Shown: piece by piece, positions 34,488-52,910 of the stretch
Position numbering within the stretch: the first letter of the stretch is position 1
Layout: every line of letters begins with the position of its first letter
Origin: Actinomycetes bacterium
GTDB lineage: Bacteria > Actinomycetota > Acidimicrobiia > Acidimicrobiales > RAAP-2
Length of the DNA stretch: 64,000 bases
Reading direction: 5' to 3'
Assembly: GCA_021791615.1 (NCBI GenBank)
Contig: JAJYWG010000120.1
Location: forward strand, 7,115-71,114
Position numbers and translations under genes: made by a program
The notes under the pieces: generated by a model
Database searches by the model: none
Seen by the model: the letters and a program-made list of their open reading frames with translations, nothing else
What the model was told of the DNA's origin: nothing

Positions 34488-36490
34488 CCGAGGACCACCA
34501 GCACCACCACCAGAGCTATCAGCCCGAAGGCCAAGTAGCGGTGCACGCTCCCATTCGGCACCCGGCGGGCGAGACCTCCCCACCACGCCAGAGCTGCCGC
34601 TGCCGGCCGGAAGCCGTGCCGTTCGAAAGCGTCCTCCAGCGACGTATGGAACGTGGCCGCCTCGACGTAGTAGCGGGACTCTGCCACATGGCTTATGTCG
34701 AGGTCGTGAGACGGGGAGAGGACGTCCTCGAACACCCGAGACAGCGGCTCGCCGAACGAGGTGGCGGTGTACTCCATGCGGGCGGTCTGCAACTCCCGCC
34801 CGCACCCCCACGCCTCGGTGCTCCGCAGTGCTGAGCGCTGCAGGGCTCGCCGGATCCCCGCTACCAGGGTCACAGCCACCGTCAGTGCGGCAGCGAGAAG
34901 CCCCGGGGCCAGCACGCCGTGGATGCCGGACAGCCCGACCTGCCAGCCGCCGACGAAGGGGTTCGGGAGCCGGCTCGCGGTGACCGTCCGAGCAGCTTCC
35001 ACCACCGCCGGGATGACCAGGAGCGGGGCCACCCCGAACACGAGGCAGAGCGCGGCCGGTATGCCGGCGCCGATCCACATCGAGCGGGGGACCTCGCCCG
35101 CCAGGGCAACCGGCTCGGAACGCGCCCGGCCCAACAAGCCGATGCCGACGGCCTTCACGAACGTCAGCGCGGTGAGACCCCCGGTGAGGGCCAGCACGCC
35201 GACTCCCAGGGGAAGGGCGATCGCCAGCGACGGGTCCAGCGACGGCAGGCCGTGCAGCATGGCCTGGAGCAGGAGCCACTCGCTCACGAATCCACACAGG
35301 GGAGGTAGTGCGGCGATGGTCAATGCCCCGACCATGAACAGCGTCCCGGTGACCGGCATACGCCCGAGAAGGCCGCCGAGGCGATCGAGGTCTCGGATTC
35401 CCGTTGCCTGCTGGAGCGAGCCGGCCGAGAGGAAGAGCGAACCTTTGAACACTGCATGAAAGACCATGTGGAGCAAGGCGGCAGCCAAGGCCGCCAAGGC
35501 CAGCGCTGGGTGGCCGGTCGAGGCAAACAATCCCGAAGCGCCGACGCCGAGCAGCATGAGCCCGACGTTGTCCGTCGTCGAATAGGCGAGCAGACGCTTG
35601 AGATCAGTGCTGGTGGCCGAGTGAAGGGAACCATACAAGGCCGACAGGGCGCCCAGCGCCATCACCATCAGCCACCACCACGTCGGCCCTCCTCCGAGCA
35701 GCCCGTCGCCCAACCTCACGATCCCGTAGACCCCCAGATTGACCATCGCCGCCGACATCAGTGCCGATACCGGACCGGGGGCCTCGGGATGCGCCCGGGG
35801 CAGCCAGACGTGGAGCGGCACCATCCCGGCTTTGGAGCCGAAGCCGATCACCGCCAGCACGAAGACGGTGCTGCGCACCCAGGCCGGGAGGTGAGCCGAA
35901 TGATCGGCGATGGCCGAGAACGATTGGCTGCCGGCGTGAGTGGACAGCAGCACCAGGCCCACCAGAAGTGCGGCCGCTCCCGCTTGGGTCATGACCGCGT
36001 ACCACACGGCGGCAACGGCCACTTCGGACCGGTGGCGGTGATCCGCCAGGACCAGCAGCAGTGAGGCGATGGCCATCAGCTCCCACAAGAACAAGAAGGT
36101 CGTGACGCTGGACGCGGCCGGTACCAAAAGAAGCGTCGTGACGAAGAGCGGGAGGACGCACGACGCCGTCCGGCTGGAAAGCCCGTGGCCGTGGTAGCCG
36201 AGCCGGAAGACCATGGCGCAGATCGCCACTCCGGCCGAGACGGCGACGAACAGCGCCCCGAAGCGGTCGAGGTCGAGGGAGAACCCGACGAGCGGCAGCA
36301 GTAGGTGCGTGTGGACCACGACCGATCGGCCGGAGCGCAGCACCTCGATTGCCACCGCCAGACCACCGCTGCACGCGGCGATGGTCAAGACCGAGACGAG
36401 CTGGATCCGGAGTCGCTGCGTCACCAACGCCCCGACTGCCGACGCGGCCAGACCCACCAGGGCGGTGGCGATGAGCAGGAGCGAGGTCAC
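34484..36490 (-). CDS. hyfB: Hydrogenase-4-like antiporter subunit (HyfB type)
   Basis: A 668-residue membrane protein of the NuoL family, about 14-16 helices. Key residues are visible: Glu in FLFLWELMAIASLLLVLADH, Lys in GFGSKAGMVPLHVWLPRAHP, Lys in STDLKRLLAYSTTDNVG and the His pair in LLHMVFHAVFKGSLF. A soluble stretch follows helix 14 (about residues 560-640), then a last helix, as in HyfB proteins. GTG at 36490 overlaps the hyfI stop (GTGA); ATG 36544 would add a poor N terminus lying in hyfI. It matches Rv0083 in order. Confidence 0.9.
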   Translation of the reverse strand: MTSLLLIATALVGLAASAVGALVTQRLRIQLVSVLTIAACSGGLAVAIEVLRSGRSVVVHTHLLLPLVGFSLDLDRFGALFVAVSAGVAICAMVFRLGYHGHGLSSRTASCVLPLFVTTLLLVPAASSVTTFLFLWELMAIASLLLVLADHRHRSEVAVAAVWYAVMTQAGAAALLVGLVLLSTHAGSQSFSAIADHSAHLPAWVRSTVFVLAVIGFGSKAGMVPLHVWLPRAHPEAPGPVSALMSAAMVNLGVYGIVRLGDGLLGGGPTWWWLMVMALGALSALYGSLHSATSTDLKRLLAYSTTDNVGLMLLGVGASGLFASTGHPALALAALAAALLHMVFHAVFKGSLFLSAGSLQQATGIRDLDRLGGLLGRMPVTGTLFMVGALTIAALPPLCGFVSEWLLLQAMLHGLPSLDPSLAIALPLGVGVLALTGGLTALTFVKAVGIGLLGRARSEPVALAGEVPRSMWIGAGIPAALCLVFGVAPLLVIPAVVEAARTVTASRLPNPFVGGWQVGLSGIHGVLAPGLLAAALTVAVTLVAGIRRALQRSALRSTEAWGCGRELQTARMEYTATSFGEPLSRVFEDVLSPSHDLDISHVAESRYYVEAATFHTSLEDAFERHGFRPAAAALAWWGGLARRVPNGSVHRYLAFGLIALVVVLVVLG

Positions 36491-36975
36491 GTGCCGGCGA
36501 GACCCCGCAGCGCAGTGATGATCGTTGCGGGGTCGGGCGGACATCCGGATATCTCCACGTCGACCGGTACGACATCAGCGACCGAACCCTCGACGCCATA
36601 GGCACCGGCGAACACGCCGCAATTGCGGGCGCAGTCACCGACGGCGACAACGACCCTCGGCCGTGGCACAGCGTCGAGGGTCTTGCGGAGCGGGTCGGCC
36701 ATGTTGCGGGTGACCGGCCCGGTGACCAGCAGACCATCGACGTGGCGAGGCGACGCCTCCAGGCGGATGCCGAACCGCTCGGCGTCGAAGACGGGGGAAA
36801 AGATCGAAGCGATCTCCAGCTCGCAGCCGTTGCACGACCCGGCATCGACGTGACGGAGCTGGAGCGACCCGCGGTTGCGCCTCGCCGCTTCGCCCACGGC
36901 TGGTGAGGCGGTTCCGGCCAAGGGGATGTCGGTGGGGTGGGTGCGCCACCGTCGGATGAGCGTCGAGAGCCGCAT
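36487..36975 (-). CDS. hyfI: Hydrogenase-4-like iron-sulfur small subunit (HyfI/NuoB family)
   Basis: A 162-residue protein holding the cluster nearest the active site. Cys ligands for one [4Fe-4S] are seen in DAGSCNGCELE, VGDCARNCGVF and ISGCPPDP. The CxxC spacing is of hydrogenase type, not the CC pair of NuoB, so the iron-sulfur centre is kept although the partner large subunit lost its nickel site. I chose ATG 36975, which fits a near-leaderless start from the promoter just upstream; ATG 36990 adds five residues. It is the first gene of the coupled hyfI-B-C-E-F-G set. Confidence 0.88.
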   Translation of the reverse strand: MRLSTLIRRWRTHPTDIPLAGTASPAVGEAARRNRGSLQLRHVDAGSCNGCELEIASIFSPVFDAERFGIRLEASPRHVDGLLVTGPVTRNMADPLRKTLDAVPRPRVVVAVGDCARNCGVFAGAYGVEGSVADVVPVDVEISGCPPDPATIITALRGLAGT

Positions 36976-36977
36976 AG

Positions 36978-37016
36978 TTGACAGATACATCAATCGATGA
37001 TTCCGTGATCTGTCAA
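36978..37016 (-). promoter_or_regulatory. Promoter and likely ArsR operator of the hydrogenase-4-like cluster
   Basis: A perfect 9-bp inverted repeat, TTGACAGAT (36978-36986) and ATCTGTCAA (37008-37016), with 21 bases between. On the minus strand the right arm supplies a consensus -35 TTGACA and, 18 bases on, TGATGT could be the -10, placing transcription start a few bases before the ATG at 36975. Inside lies ATCAATCGATGAT (36989-37001), nearly symmetrical. The repeat spans the whole core promoter, as a repressor site would. Confidence 0.65.
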
Positions 37017-37172
37017 ATCGCTACATTCTGTGGCTCAACCTTCCAGGATGCCTGCCCCCGACGAGCCGCGCGCCGATGGGACGCCGGGACAGCGCGGAGA
37101 CGGTGACTTTTCCGGTGACCGGGTCAGGCGCCTCGACACGACCCCGATCCTCCCCCCTCACCCACGGTTCGG
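37017..37172. other. Gap between DUF167 gene and the hyf promoter
   Basis: 156 bases without a convincing gene. Nothing beyond GC-rich sequence and a weak GGTGACCGGGTCA partial symmetry near 37111 was seen. Confidence 0.4.
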
Positions 37173-37466
37173 TCACTCCGGGTCCCCTGAGCGCAAGCGG
37201 TCGAGCGCGGCCTGGATGCGTGGGACGTCCGCCGGCGCAGCCTGGACCTCCACCAGCTTTCTCCGGCTCTTCGAGCCCCTCCGCAGGTGAACCGTTCGAC
37301 GGGGAACGCCCATGGACGCGGCAACAGCTTTCAGGGCCGCTTCGGTCGCCCGACCGGACTCTGCGGGCTCGACGACGCGGACGACGAGGGCGCCGTCGAA
37401 CTCTCCGCCGACCGCCGGTGCCGAGGCGTTCGCCCGTACGTAGATCTCCACCCGCATCGTGGACAT
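37173..37466 (-). CDS. DUF167 (YggU-like) family protein
   Basis: A 97-residue small protein. MRVEIYVRANASAPAVGGEFDGALVVRV, then ATEAALKAVAASMGVPRRTVHLRRG and the closing KLVEV match the DUF167 fold, whose function is unknown. Family members often start with the same VxVxPxA pattern and end in a short helix. The start is ATG 37466 or ATG 37457. It stands alone on the minus strand upstream of the hydrogenase-like cluster, with a gap containing that cluster's promoter. Confidence 0.82.
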   Translation of the reverse strand: MSTMRVEIYVRANASAPAVGGEFDGALVVRVVEPAESGRATEAALKAVAASMGVPRRTVHLRRGSKSRRKLVEVQAAPADVPRIQAALDRLRSGDPE

Positions 37467-37663
37467 CCTGCCGCTCTGCCGGCTTCACGATTGCGAATTC
37501 AAGCAGGGGCCGTAGCGGGCGTGATGAAGACCCCACACTGGTCAAGTGCCATCGCGACGCGGCACGGCCGGGCATTCGGAGAAAAGAGGAGCTGGCAATG
37601 CCCCAGGCGACTCCCCCACCTGCGCCCCCACCTGCGCCCGAGACGACGCCGCAAGCGGGCGGG
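37467..37663. other. Gap between the 1242-residue protein gene and DUF167
   Basis: 197 bases without a gene. A 12-base direct repeat CACCTGCGCCCC occurs in tandem near 37618-37640, just after the stop of the large gene. TTGAAT on the minus strand near 37500 is a possible -35 for the DUF167 gene. Confidence 0.4.
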
Positions 37664-40600
37664 TCAGCCGACAGGGAACGGGAAGCTTGTCCCTTGAGCG
37701 TCGATTTCGGTGTACCCCCCGCCTGTGGGCATCGACACCAGTCCAACCACCTGAGCCGGGGGAGGTGACCCGCCGGTGGAGCCGTAGAAGGGGGCATCGC
37801 CGAAGGCGAAGATCCCCCCGTCGGAGGCCACCAGCCAGTAGCCGCCGCCTGTGTGGGTCGGGCCCATGGCCACGATCGGCTTGTTGAGGTGGATGTCCCC
37901 GGTCGACCCGTAAAACGCCGCGTCACCGAATGAGAAGATCCCCCCGTCCGAGGCCACGAGCCAGTAGCCCTGGCCGTCGGGCGTGACCGCCATGCCGACA
38001 ACTGGCTCGTTGAGGTGGATGTCCCCGGTCGACCCGTAGAACGCGGCGTCGCCGAAGGCGAAGATCCCCCCATCGGAGGCCACCATCCAGTAGCCCTTGC
38101 CGTCGGGCGTCGCTTCCATTGCCACGATGGGCTCGTTGAGCGGCTTCCCGCCCATCGACCCGTAGAACGCGGCGTCGCCGAAGGCGAAGATCCCCCCGTC
38201 GGCGCCGACCATCCAGTACCCCTGCCCATCGTCGGTCGACGCGATGCCGACGATGTCGTCCACCGAGACGCCGAGGCCTGGCAGCGATCCGAACGTCCCC
38301 GCCCGGCCGAAGGACGAGACTGCCCCGTTCGCTGCCACCAGCCAGTACCCCTGGCCGTCGGGCGTCGCCGCCATACGCTCGCCGATCTGGCCGGGAGGAT
38401 CGACCTCGGCCGTCCGCGCTGTGGTGGGCACCGAGGTCCCGACCACGTTCTGCGCCTCGATCTCGTAGGAGTACGCGGTGCCGGGCACCGCGCTCGAGTC
38501 GACGAAGCTCGTCCCCGTCACGATTGCAAGCACCTGGAGCGCCCCGCCTGCGGGTCCGCGCAAGACCTCGTAGGCACTCACCTGGGCGCCGTTGGATGTC
38601 GCTGCCGACCACTTGAGCATGACGCTCGTCGGCCCGACCACTGCTGTGAGCGACGAGGGTGGGAACGGTGCCCCGGCAGGCACTGCCCCCGAGGAGGCAG
38701 CAGACGCCGTACCGGTGCCCACGTCGTTGGTAGCCGTGACGGTGAACGCGTACGTCGTACCGTTCACCAGGCCCGCCACCGTACAGGTGAGCGCGCTCGT
38801 CGTGCGGCACGTGCCCCCGGCGGGGGTGCTCACGACCGAATAGCCCGTCACAGGCGCTCCGTTCCCTGTGGCCGCGTGCCACGAGACGGTCACGGTGTGG
38901 TCGCCGCGCACAGCACTCACGCCGGTCGGCGCGAAGGGCTTGCCGGCCGGGACGGCGGCGGTCGAACGTGTCGACGGTGTCCCGGTGCCCACCCCGTTGG
39001 CCGCGGTCACTTGGAAGGTATAGCCGACCCCGTTCGTCAGGCCGAGCACCGTGCAGCTGCTCGTGCCGGTGGTGGTGCAGGTCTGCCCTCCCGGTGTGCT
39101 GGTGACCGTGTACCCGCTGACCGGTGTACCGCCCGATGTCGGTGCCAGCCACGACACCCGCACTTGCTGATCTCCCCGCTCTGCCTGCACGTCCGTGGGT
39201 GGTCCGGGCACGGTGGCCGGGACGACCGTGGAAGAAGGTGTCGAGGCGGTGCCGCGGCCGACACCATTGGTCGCCACCACCCTGAACGAGTAGTGCACGC
39301 CGTTTGTGAGACCGGTGACCGTGCATGTGAGCGCGCCGGTCGTCGAGCACGTCTTTGTGCCCGGTGAGCTCGTCACGGTGTAGGCGCTGATCGATGTGCC
39401 GTTCGGTGTGGCCGCCTTCCAGGTGACGAGCACCTGGTGGCTGCCACGTGCAACCGTCACCCCGGTCGGTGCGAACGGCACCGACGCCGGCACGGTGCTC
39501 ACCTGGGTCGATGCCAGTCCGCTGCCGGCTCGGTTGGCTGCTCTCACGGTGAAGGTGTACGTCACACCGTTCGTCAGCCCCGTGACTGTGCACGTCCGGA
39601 CGGCTCCTGTGGTGCTGCATCCGTGGGACCCTGGGGTGCCCGTGACCGTGTAGGAGGTCACCGGCGCGCCGTTTGTTGTCGCGGCTGTCCACGCGATGGT
39701 CGCCGCCTGGTTGGCCCGCGCTGCACTGACGCCGGTCGGCGCGAACGGGACACCGGCCAGCGTCAGTGTGCTCGACGGTGTCGAGGCGGTGCTTGTCCCG
39801 TTCTTGTTCTTGGCGACGACCCGGAATTGGTAAGGGACGTTGTCGGAAAGTGTCGTCACCTTGCAGGACAGCGTCGCCGTCGTACAGTGGAATGTCCCAG
39901 GTGAGCTGGTCACGCTATAGGAGGTGACGGCTGCACCGTTTCCTGTGGCCGGCTTCCACGTCACTGTCGCGGACAGTGTCCCAGCGGTTGCCGTCACCCC
40001 GGTCGGTGCGAACGGGAGGCCCGAAGGTACGACTGCGTTGGATCTTGCCGAAGGACCGGACCCCACCCCGTTCGTCGCCTTCACCGTGAAGCTGTAGGTC
40101 GTCGCGTTGGTGAGACCAGCCAGTGTGCACGTGCGTGTCGGCGCTGTCACCGTGCACGTGAGTGTGCCCGGAGAGCTGGTGACGGTGTAGCCGGTCACCG
40201 TTGTGCCGCCGTCTGTCGACGGCGCTGTCCAGGTGACTTTCGCCGAGCTTGTCCCTGCGAGCGCAGTGACATTGCCCGGTGCACCGGGCACGCTGAGCTT
40301 GCTCGTCGACTGCCAGGTCCAGGTCGGGTGCGCTGTCACCCCGTTGAGGAGGACGACCTCGCCGGTCGCCGCATCGTAGGCCATCGATCCTCCCGCCTGG
40401 GCGGGCGGATGTGTCGAAGGGCTGAGCGCAGTCCATCCCGTACCGGTCCACTCCCAGGTCGACGTCGACGTCGTCGAGCCATTGGACCCTCCGAACAAGA
40501 GCAGTTCTCCTTCCACCGTGTCGTAGGCGCTGGTCGCCCCGAAGCTGGCTGCGGGCCCGGTGGCGAACGGCTCTTTGGTCCATGTCTGCCCGGTGAGCAC

Positions 40601-41388
40601 CCAGGTTGTCCCGATGGGCCCGCCGTCGTAGCCCCCGAACAGCACCAGCTGCCCGGTCGCTGTGTCGTAGGACATCGGCGCTGTCGAACGCGCAAGCGGA
40701 CGCTGTGTCGCTGCCGCAGGGGTGATTGTCGTCCATGCTGTGTTCTTCCACAGCCACACTGTCGAGAGACTGCTCGAGCTGGACGTGCCCCCGAACATGA
40801 CCAGACCGTCGAGTTCGGGATCGTAGGCCATCGACGCGAGGGTACGAGCCGGTGGCTGCGCGCCCGTGAGCGACGGTTGCACCCATGTCGACCCGTTCCA
40901 CAGCCAGGTTGTCCCGGTGATCGTGGTCGACGCCGTCCCACCGAACAAGACCACCTGGTTGCTCGTCGCGTCGTAGGCCATCGCCGCCCCTGTGCGCGCC
41001 GAAGGGCTCGTGACCGGGTGCTGCTCGTTCCACGCGGTCCCGTTCCACGTCCACGTTGTGGCGAGATCAGCGCCTTGCGAGAAGCCGCCGAAGACGACCA
41101 CCCGGTCCGACGCGGATGTCGCGTCGTAGGCCATCGCGGCCGACGTCCGTTGGGCTGGCACGGTCGCCACGTGCCTGGGCGTCCAGTTGTACGGCGACCC
41201 TGTGCTCGCCCCCGCCGAGGTGATGCCAGTCAGCCCCAGGGTCATCACCCCGGTCACCACCACAGCGGCGCCAATGCTGCTCCCCACCCGCAGGAGGGAT
41301 CGCCCCGAGAGGCGAGCCCTCTCAGGACCCAAGCGAGATGGACCCGTGGGACCCCTGGGGCCCTTGGGACCTGGACCGATTCGCGCGC

Positions 41389-41392
<4 letters not shown>
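37664..41392 (-). CDS. Large exported Kelch/FnIII/GYW-repeat protein
   Basis: A 1242-residue surface or secreted protein. An N-terminal 30-residue stretch with GPxGP collagen-like steps precedes an export helix (about 35-60). Residues 75-365 hold about six Kelch-type repeats (AMAYD..., VVLFGG..., TWxWNG). Residues 370-995 are seven fibronectin III domains of about 90 residues, each opening with PFAPTGV-like and containing TNGVxYxFxVxAxN. Residues 1000-1242 are five copies of a 42-46 residue repeat around GYWLVASDGGIFAFGDA. No enzyme motif is visible; adhesion or cell-wall binding is a guess. Its ATG overlaps the stop of the larger protein upstream, so the two are coupled. Confidence 0.85.
37767..38390 (-). 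repeat. GYWLVASDGG protein repeats, five copies (smaller protein)
   Basis: Five tandem units of roughly 126-138 bases. The inner ones encode GYWLVASDGGIFAFGDAxFYGS and then LNxPIVxM with PDGxGYW next. They are near-identical at the DNA level and also match the units at 41430-42090 in the next gene, so recombination between the genes is possible. Confidence 0.85.
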
Positions 41393-50958
<9,566 letters not shown>

Positions 50959-51101
50959 CCCCCCTCTTTCCGCCGATCGCACGATTCCGGTCAACCCGCC
51001 ACCTCAATTTTGCTATACCTCATGCCAAATTGCAAGCCGCCGGTAAGGAACGGGGCACGGCCTCGGTGACCCGGGCTGCTCAGGGGAGGAACGGAGGAGG
51101 A
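50959..51101 (-). promoter_or_regulatory. Upstream region of the giant gene and end of nuo
   Basis: The AT-rich island at 51003-51040 stands out in this GC-rich DNA. On the minus strand it reads TTGCAA, then 17 bases, then CAAAAT, or a TATAGC element within; either could drive the giant gene. Next to the nuoN stop, GTTCCTCCCCTGA is duplicated (about 51074-51086 and 51100-51112). Confidence 0.45.
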
Positions 51102-52910
51102 TCAGGGGAGGAACAGCAGGGTGGCGTGGTGAGCCAGGTCCACCAGGGGTGCCGGGAAGATGCCCAGGACCACGGTCACGGCCACGCACAGCCCGATGGC
51201 CACGGCCGCGCCCACCGGCACCGGCACCCGGTCGCCGGGGTCCAGGTCGCCGGCTTCCGGGCCCGCCTCAAGACCTGCCGCACTCGCCGCACTCGCCGCG
51301 GCCTCGCCCTCGCCAGGCCGCGGGTCCTCCATCAGCACCTCGGCCTCCAGCCGGTCGAGCAACGCCACGGACCTGGACACCCCTACCCCCGGCACGCTGA
51401 GCGTGTCGATGCCGGCGCCAGCCCCCTGGAGCGCACCCGCACCCGCACCCTCGCCCTCGCCCGCACCTGCACCCGCACCCTCGTGCACCAGCGACGCCGC
51501 CGCACCCTCGCCCTCATTCGTGGGCGCGTACATGAGCACCGCCACCCGCAGGTAGAAGAAGGACGCCACCACCGCCGACACCATGGCGATCACCGCCAGC
51601 GGCACGGCGTTGGCGTCGACCGCCGCCAGGACGACTTGGAGCTTGGCCCACAGACCGGTGGTGAACGGGATGCCGGCTTGGGCCAGGAGCAGCACGGCCA
51701 GGCACAGCGCGAGGACCGGCTGGCGGCGGGCCAGCCCGCGGTAGGAGGAGAGGTCGTGCGAGCGGTCTCCCTCACGCCCGAGCACGGTCACGATGGCAAA
51801 GGTGCCGATGACCATGAAGGTGTAGGCGAACAGGTAGTAGAGCGACGCGCTCACCCCCCTGGACGTGGCCGCTTCGACCCCGAGGAGGATGAACCCGGCA
51901 TGGTTGATCGACGAGTACGCGAGCATGCGCTTCACGTCACGCTGGACCACGGCCAGCCCGGCGCCCGCCAAGAGCGTCACCGCGGCCACCGCGTAGACCA
52001 CCGGCTGCCAGTCGGCCCGGAGCGTGCCGAACGACGAGACGAAGACCCGGAGGAGCGCGGCAAATGCCCCGATCTTGGCAACCGCCGCCATGAAGCCCGT
52101 GATCGGCGACGGCGAACCCTGGTAGACGTCGGGGGTCCACATGTGGAAGGGCACCGCGGCAACTTTGAAGCAGAACCCGACCAGCATGAGGGTGAGCCCG
52201 GCCAGCAGGAGCCCGTCGGAGGCGACGACGTTCTTGGAGAGGAAGTCGGCGATCTGGGTCAGGTTGGTGGACCCGGTGGCCCCGTAGGTGAGGGCGATCC
52301 CGTAGACGAAGATCGCCGAGGAGAACCCGCCCAGGATGAAGTACTTGAGCGCCGCTTCACCCGATGCCGTGCGCCGGTGGTTCATCGCCGTGAGGACGTA
52401 GAGGGCGATCGAGAGGATCTCGAGCCCGAGAAACACGACGATGAGGTCGTTCGCCTGGGCCATGACCATGGCGCCGGCCGCCGAGACCATCGCCAGCACG
52501 TGCAGCTCGGGGCCCTCGATCCCCTCACGCCGGACGTAGCCGTCGGCCACCAGCGCGGTGAGCACCATCGCGCACGGCACCAGGATCGAGACCAACGCGC
52601 TCAGCCCATCCACCGCGACCGCGTGGTCGACCGTGGTGAACGCACCGTGGGAGCGAACGTCGGACCACTGCCACAGGGCGAAGCCGAGCGAGGTCCCGGC
52701 CACCACCACCGTGCCCAACGTGGCAACGGTCACCCGCAGGGGGCGGCGCACCAGAGCCGAGATGGCGAGCAGGAGCACCGCCCCTCCGAGCATCACGATC
52801 ACCGGAAGGATCCCCAGGTACCGGATCTGGGGGATGGGAATGGTGTGGACCGCCCGCACCGCCGCCGTCATCGGCGCGGCGGCGAACGTCTCGCTCCCGA
52901 ACCAGCTCAT
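51102..52910 (-). CDS. nuoN: NADH-quinone oxidoreductase subunit N
   Basis: A 602-residue antiporter-like membrane subunit, about 14 helices. Conserved places are Glu in VFLGLEILSIALYVLTAMN, Lys in GFCFKVAAVPFHMWTPDVY and Lys in QRDVKRMLAYSSINHAG. Odd feature: before the last helix lies an insert of about 90 residues (about 460-555), rich in Gly, Ala and Glu (EGAGAGAGEGEG and similar), not usual in NuoN, which is normally near 490-500 residues. It is the last gene of the nuo set; the ATG overlaps the nuoM stop. Confidence 0.95.
   Translation of the reverse strand: MSWFGSETFAAAPMTAAVRAVHTIPIPQIRYLGILPVIVMLGGAVLLLAISALVRRPLRVTVATLGTVVVAGTSLGFALWQWSDVRSHGAFTTVDHAVAVDGLSALVSILVPCAMVLTALVADGYVRREGIEGPELHVLAMVSAAGAMVMAQANDLIVVFLGLEILSIALYVLTAMNHRRTASGEAALKYFILGGFSSAIFVYGIALTYGATGSTNLTQIADFLSKNVVASDGLLLAGLTLMLVGFCFKVAAVPFHMWTPDVYQGSPSPITGFMAAVAKIGAFAALLRVFVSSFGTLRADWQPVVYAVAAVTLLAGAGLAVVQRDVKRMLAYSSINHAGFILLGVEAATSRGVSASLYYLFAYTFMVIGTFAIVTVLGREGDRSHDLSSYRGLARRQPVLALCLAVLLLAQAGIPFTTGLWAKLQVVLAAVDANAVPLAVIAMVSAVVASFFYLRVAVLMYAPTNEGEGAAASLVHEGAGAGAGEGEGAGAGALQGAGAGIDTLSVPGVGVSRSVALLDRLEAEVLMEDPRPGEGEAAASAASAAGLEAGPEAGDLDPGDRVPVPVGAAVAIGLCVAVTVVLGIFPAPLVDLAHHATLLFLP

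Noticed and set aside
29886..36975. A true hydrogenase-4 or formate hydrogenlyase
   Set aside because: All four nickel-iron Cys ligands are missing and there is no maturation or formate dehydrogenase gene in the window.
50959..50994. TTG at 50994 as the start of the giant protein
   Set aside because: A strong ribosome site lies directly before ATG 50958, and the 12 extra residues add nothing to the export signal.
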